From Gammaproteobacteria bacterium (GTDB lineage: Bacteria; Pseudomonadota; Gammaproteobacteria; Pseudomonadales; Azotimanducaceae), in assembly GCA_009919975.1 (NCBI GenBank), contig RGAU01000002.1, positions 1 through 34,387 on the forward strand: a stretch of DNA of 34,387 bases, in the 5' to 3' direction. The position numbers and the translations under genes were made by a program. This document shows, in pieces, positions 31,291-34,387 of this stretch. Positions within the stretch are counted from its first letter, which is position 1; each line of letters begins with the position of its first letter. A model generated the notes under the pieces. That model saw only the letters and a program-made list of their open reading frames with translations. It was not told where the DNA came from and searched no databases.

Positions 31291-31372
31291 GGCGGGGGGT
31301 TTCTCACGGTGGATGCGGTCGCTATTGTACCGGCGCGGGCCCGTAGGCCACCAGTAAAGAGGACAGCAGCGC

Positions 31373-31870
31373 GTGACCGATCCTGACGGATTTACCCATC
31401 TCGACGCGAAAGGCCAGGCGCATATGGTCGACGTCGGCGAAAAACCCAGCACCGCTCGGGAAGCGCGAGCCTCCGGGCGCCTGCGCATGGCGCCTGAAAC
31501 CCTGCGTATGCTTCAGGAAGGTACGCACCGCAAGGGCGACGTGCTGGCGACAGCACGAATTGCGGCCATCATGGGCGCAAAGCGGACCCACGAGCTCATC
31601 CCCCTCTGCCATAGCTTGCCCCTAAGCTCGGTGAAGGTGGCCTTCGAGGTGGAGGGGCCGGATACCCTGCAGGTGTCGGCAACGGTGAAAACCACCGCTC
31701 AGACCGGGGTGGAAATGGAGGCGCTAACCGCGGTGAGCCTAGCGGCGCTCACGGTCTACGATATGTGTAAGGCTGTGGATCGAGGCATGGTGATCGAAAC
31801 CATCGCCCTGGAGGAGAAGCGCGGAGGCGCGAGTGGCGTCTGGCTCCGGGAGGCCGAGACCCATGCTTGA
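31373..31870 (+). CDS. moaC: Cyclic pyranopterin monophosphate synthase
   Basis: [90 protein letters not shown] start. Confidence 0.95.
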   Translation: MTDPDGFTHLDAKGQAHMVDVGEKPSTAREARASGRLRMAPETLRMLQEGTHRKGDVLATARIAAIMGAKRTHELIPLCHSLPLSSVKVAFEVEGPDTLQVSATVKTTAQTGVEMEALTAVSLAALTVYDMCKAVDRGMVIETIALEEKRGGASGVWLREAETHA

Positions 31871-32117
31871 GGTGCGGTTCTTCGCCCGCCTGCGAGAGGC
31901 GCTGGGTCGCGAGCGCGTCCGCCTGCCCTTAGAGACCCCGGGGCTCACGGTGGAGGGGCTTCTTAGCGCTCTCGAGGCTGAGATCCCGGGCTCCCGGGGT
32001 CAACTAACGGCCCCGGGGATTCGCCTGGCGGTCAATCAGACCTTCGTTGAAGACGAAAACTTCGCCCTTAACCCCGGGGATGAGGTCGCCTTCTTACCCC
32101 CGGTGACCGGCGGATGA
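31863..32117 (+). CDS. moaD: Molybdopterin synthase small subunit
   Basis: [15 protein letters not shown]...[30 protein letters not shown]; overlaps moaC stop. Confidence 0.93.
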   Translation: MLEVRFFARLREALGRERVRLPLETPGLTVEGLLSALEAEIPGSRGQLTAPGIRLAVNQTFVEDENFALNPGDEVAFLPPVTGG

Positions 32118-32599
32118 CCCCCCCCGCCGTGCTATCGGTTGCGGTGCAGAAGGAAGATTTCTCAATCGAGGAGGCCCTTCGGCGCCTTCGCAAGGCCGCC
32201 CCTGGGGCAGGGGCCGAGGTTGCCTTTGTGGGCCTCGTGCGCGATCAGGCGGGGTCCGTCGCTAGCCTAACCCTCGAGCACTATCCCGGCATGAGTGAGC
32301 GCTCCATGCTGGCGGTTTGCAAGCGCGCGGCTGAGCGCTGGCCCCTGCTAGCGGTGGAGGCCATTCACCGCGTAGGGTCCCTAGGCCCTGGGGAACAGAT
32401 TGTCCTCGTGCTCGTCTCCAGCGCCCATCGCCATGCCGCCTTCGAGGGCGCGCAGTACATCATGGATGCCTTCAAGAGCGAGGTGGTGTTCTGGAAGCTC
32501 GAGGACCGGGCCGGCGAGAAGGTCTGGATCGAGGCCGCCCCGTCGGACCACCGTGCTCTGGCCGCCTGGGAGGGGGCTTCAGGGGAAGGGGCCCCCTGA
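32114..32599 (+). CDS. moaE: Molybdopterin synthase catalytic subunit
   Basis: EDFSIEEALRRLRK, EVAFVGLVRDQAGSVASLTLEHYPGMSE, IHRVGSLGPGEQIVLVLVSSAHRHAAFEGAQYIMDAFKSEVVFWK. Confidence 0.94.
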   Translation: MTPPAVLSVAVQKEDFSIEEALRRLRKAAPGAGAEVAFVGLVRDQAGSVASLTLEHYPGMSERSMLAVCKRAAERWPLLAVEAIHRVGSLGPGEQIVLVLVSSAHRHAAFEGAQYIMDAFKSEVVFWKLEDRAGEKVWIEAAPSDHRALAAWEGASGEGAP

Positions 32600-33140
32600 A
32601 AGCTGACGGCACGGGGGCCTCCGCATAGGCCCCGGGGGCAAGGTCCTCAAGGGCGTAGTCCCCGATGCGATAGCGAATTAAGCGGAGCACGGGCGTGCCT
32701 AGGGCGGCACAAAGCCGACGGACGAGGCGGTTTCTTCCTTCGTCGATGGTGAGGTCCAGCCAGCACGGATGGCTCGAGCTTTTGATCCGGGGGGCCGGGT
32801 CGCGCTCCGGGAGGCTCGGGGCGGGGCAGAGCGCTGCCTGCAAGGCCCGGGCAGGCCCATCCTTAAGCACGACGCCCTCCTGGAGCCGTTTGAGCGTGGC
32901 CCTATCGGGAGTTTGATCAAGCAGGGCCCAATAGCCCTTTTCGACCTTATGCCGGGGGTGGCTCAGCCAATGCTGTAGGCCCCCGTGATTGGTGAGAAGT
33001 AAAAGCCCTTCGGAATCTCGGTCGAGGCGCCCCGCGGCATAGATATGGGGCTGCGGTAGGTAGGTTTTGAGCGTGGGCCGACCGTCTTCGTCGGTGAACT
33101 GGGATAGTACCCCGTAGGGTTTATGAAAGCGCAGCAGCAT
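32472..33140 (-). CDS. rluE: 23S rRNA pseudouridine synthase RluE-like with basic C-terminal extension
   Basis: MLLRFHKPYGVLSQFTDEDGRPTLKTYLPQPHIYAAGRLDRDSEGLLLLTNHG...IDEGRNRLVRRLCAALGTPVLRLIRYRIGDYALEDLAPGAY; divergent from icd as in E. coli. Confidence 0.88.
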   Translation of the reverse strand: MLLRFHKPYGVLSQFTDEDGRPTLKTYLPQPHIYAAGRLDRDSEGLLLLTNHGGLQHWLSHPRHKVEKGYWALLDQTPDRATLKRLQEGVVLKDGPARALQAALCPAPSLPERDPAPRIKSSSHPCWLDLTIDEGRNRLVRRLCAALGTPVLRLIRYRIGDYALEDLAPGAYAEAPVPSAFRGPLPLKPPPRRPEHGGPTGRPRSRPSRRPGPRASRTPPRS

Positions 33141-33176
33141 CGCCGCTTGCCCCGTGAACCTTCCTTCCACCCTTGC

Positions 33177-33182
33177 TATACT
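33177..33182 (+). promoter_or_regulatory. Extended -10 element (TTGCTATACT) likely serving icd
   Basis: TGnTATACT in the rluE/icd divergent gap. Confidence 0.45.
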
Positions 33183-33239
33183 CCCGCTCGCTTCACGCAT
33201 GGGCCCGAGGGGGGCCCAGCACCAGCCTAGCAAACCCTG

Positions 33240-34346
<1,107 letters not shown>

Positions 34347-34369
34347 AGCCATTGAAGGACGATCAAAAC

Positions 34370-34387
34370 GGGGCGCCGCGGCGCCCC
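34370..34387 (+). terminator. Probable icd terminator stem, cut by window end
   Basis: GGGGCGCCGCGGCGCCCC perfect palindrome ~24 nt after the icd stop; any T-tract lies beyond the window. Confidence 0.55.

Overview
This 34.4 kb window is GC-rich chromosomal DNA. Gene content and gene order indicate a gammaproteobacterium (inference). Most of it is core genome, with two recognisable conserved neighbourhoods: mltD-gloB-yafS-rnhA-dnaQ and roxA-purB-hflD-mnmA-[moaCDE]-rluE/icd. Other genes include ppiD, metH, nfuA, rimO, cysB, thrH and a prpB-prpC cluster. I found no rRNA, tRNA, CRISPR array, transposase, phage genes or recognisable defence system. I see no convincing new multi-gene system. The most unusual signal is a series of apparent short internal deletions, not homopolymer indels, in otherwise well-conserved genes: nhaB, sohB (twice), acuI, nfuA, a GntR regulator and the 5' end of icd. 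These are either assembly or consensus artefacts or real gene decay, and should be resolved first. Other leads are an IscR type-1-like site over the nfuA promoter, Pho-box-like repeats upstream of a small orphan lipoprotein, an atypical prpBC-Rieske-rraA-HTH cluster between AT-rich gaps, moaCDE in the nudJ slot, and an antisense moaE/rluE overlap. Family assignments come from recalled protein motifs; no search was run.
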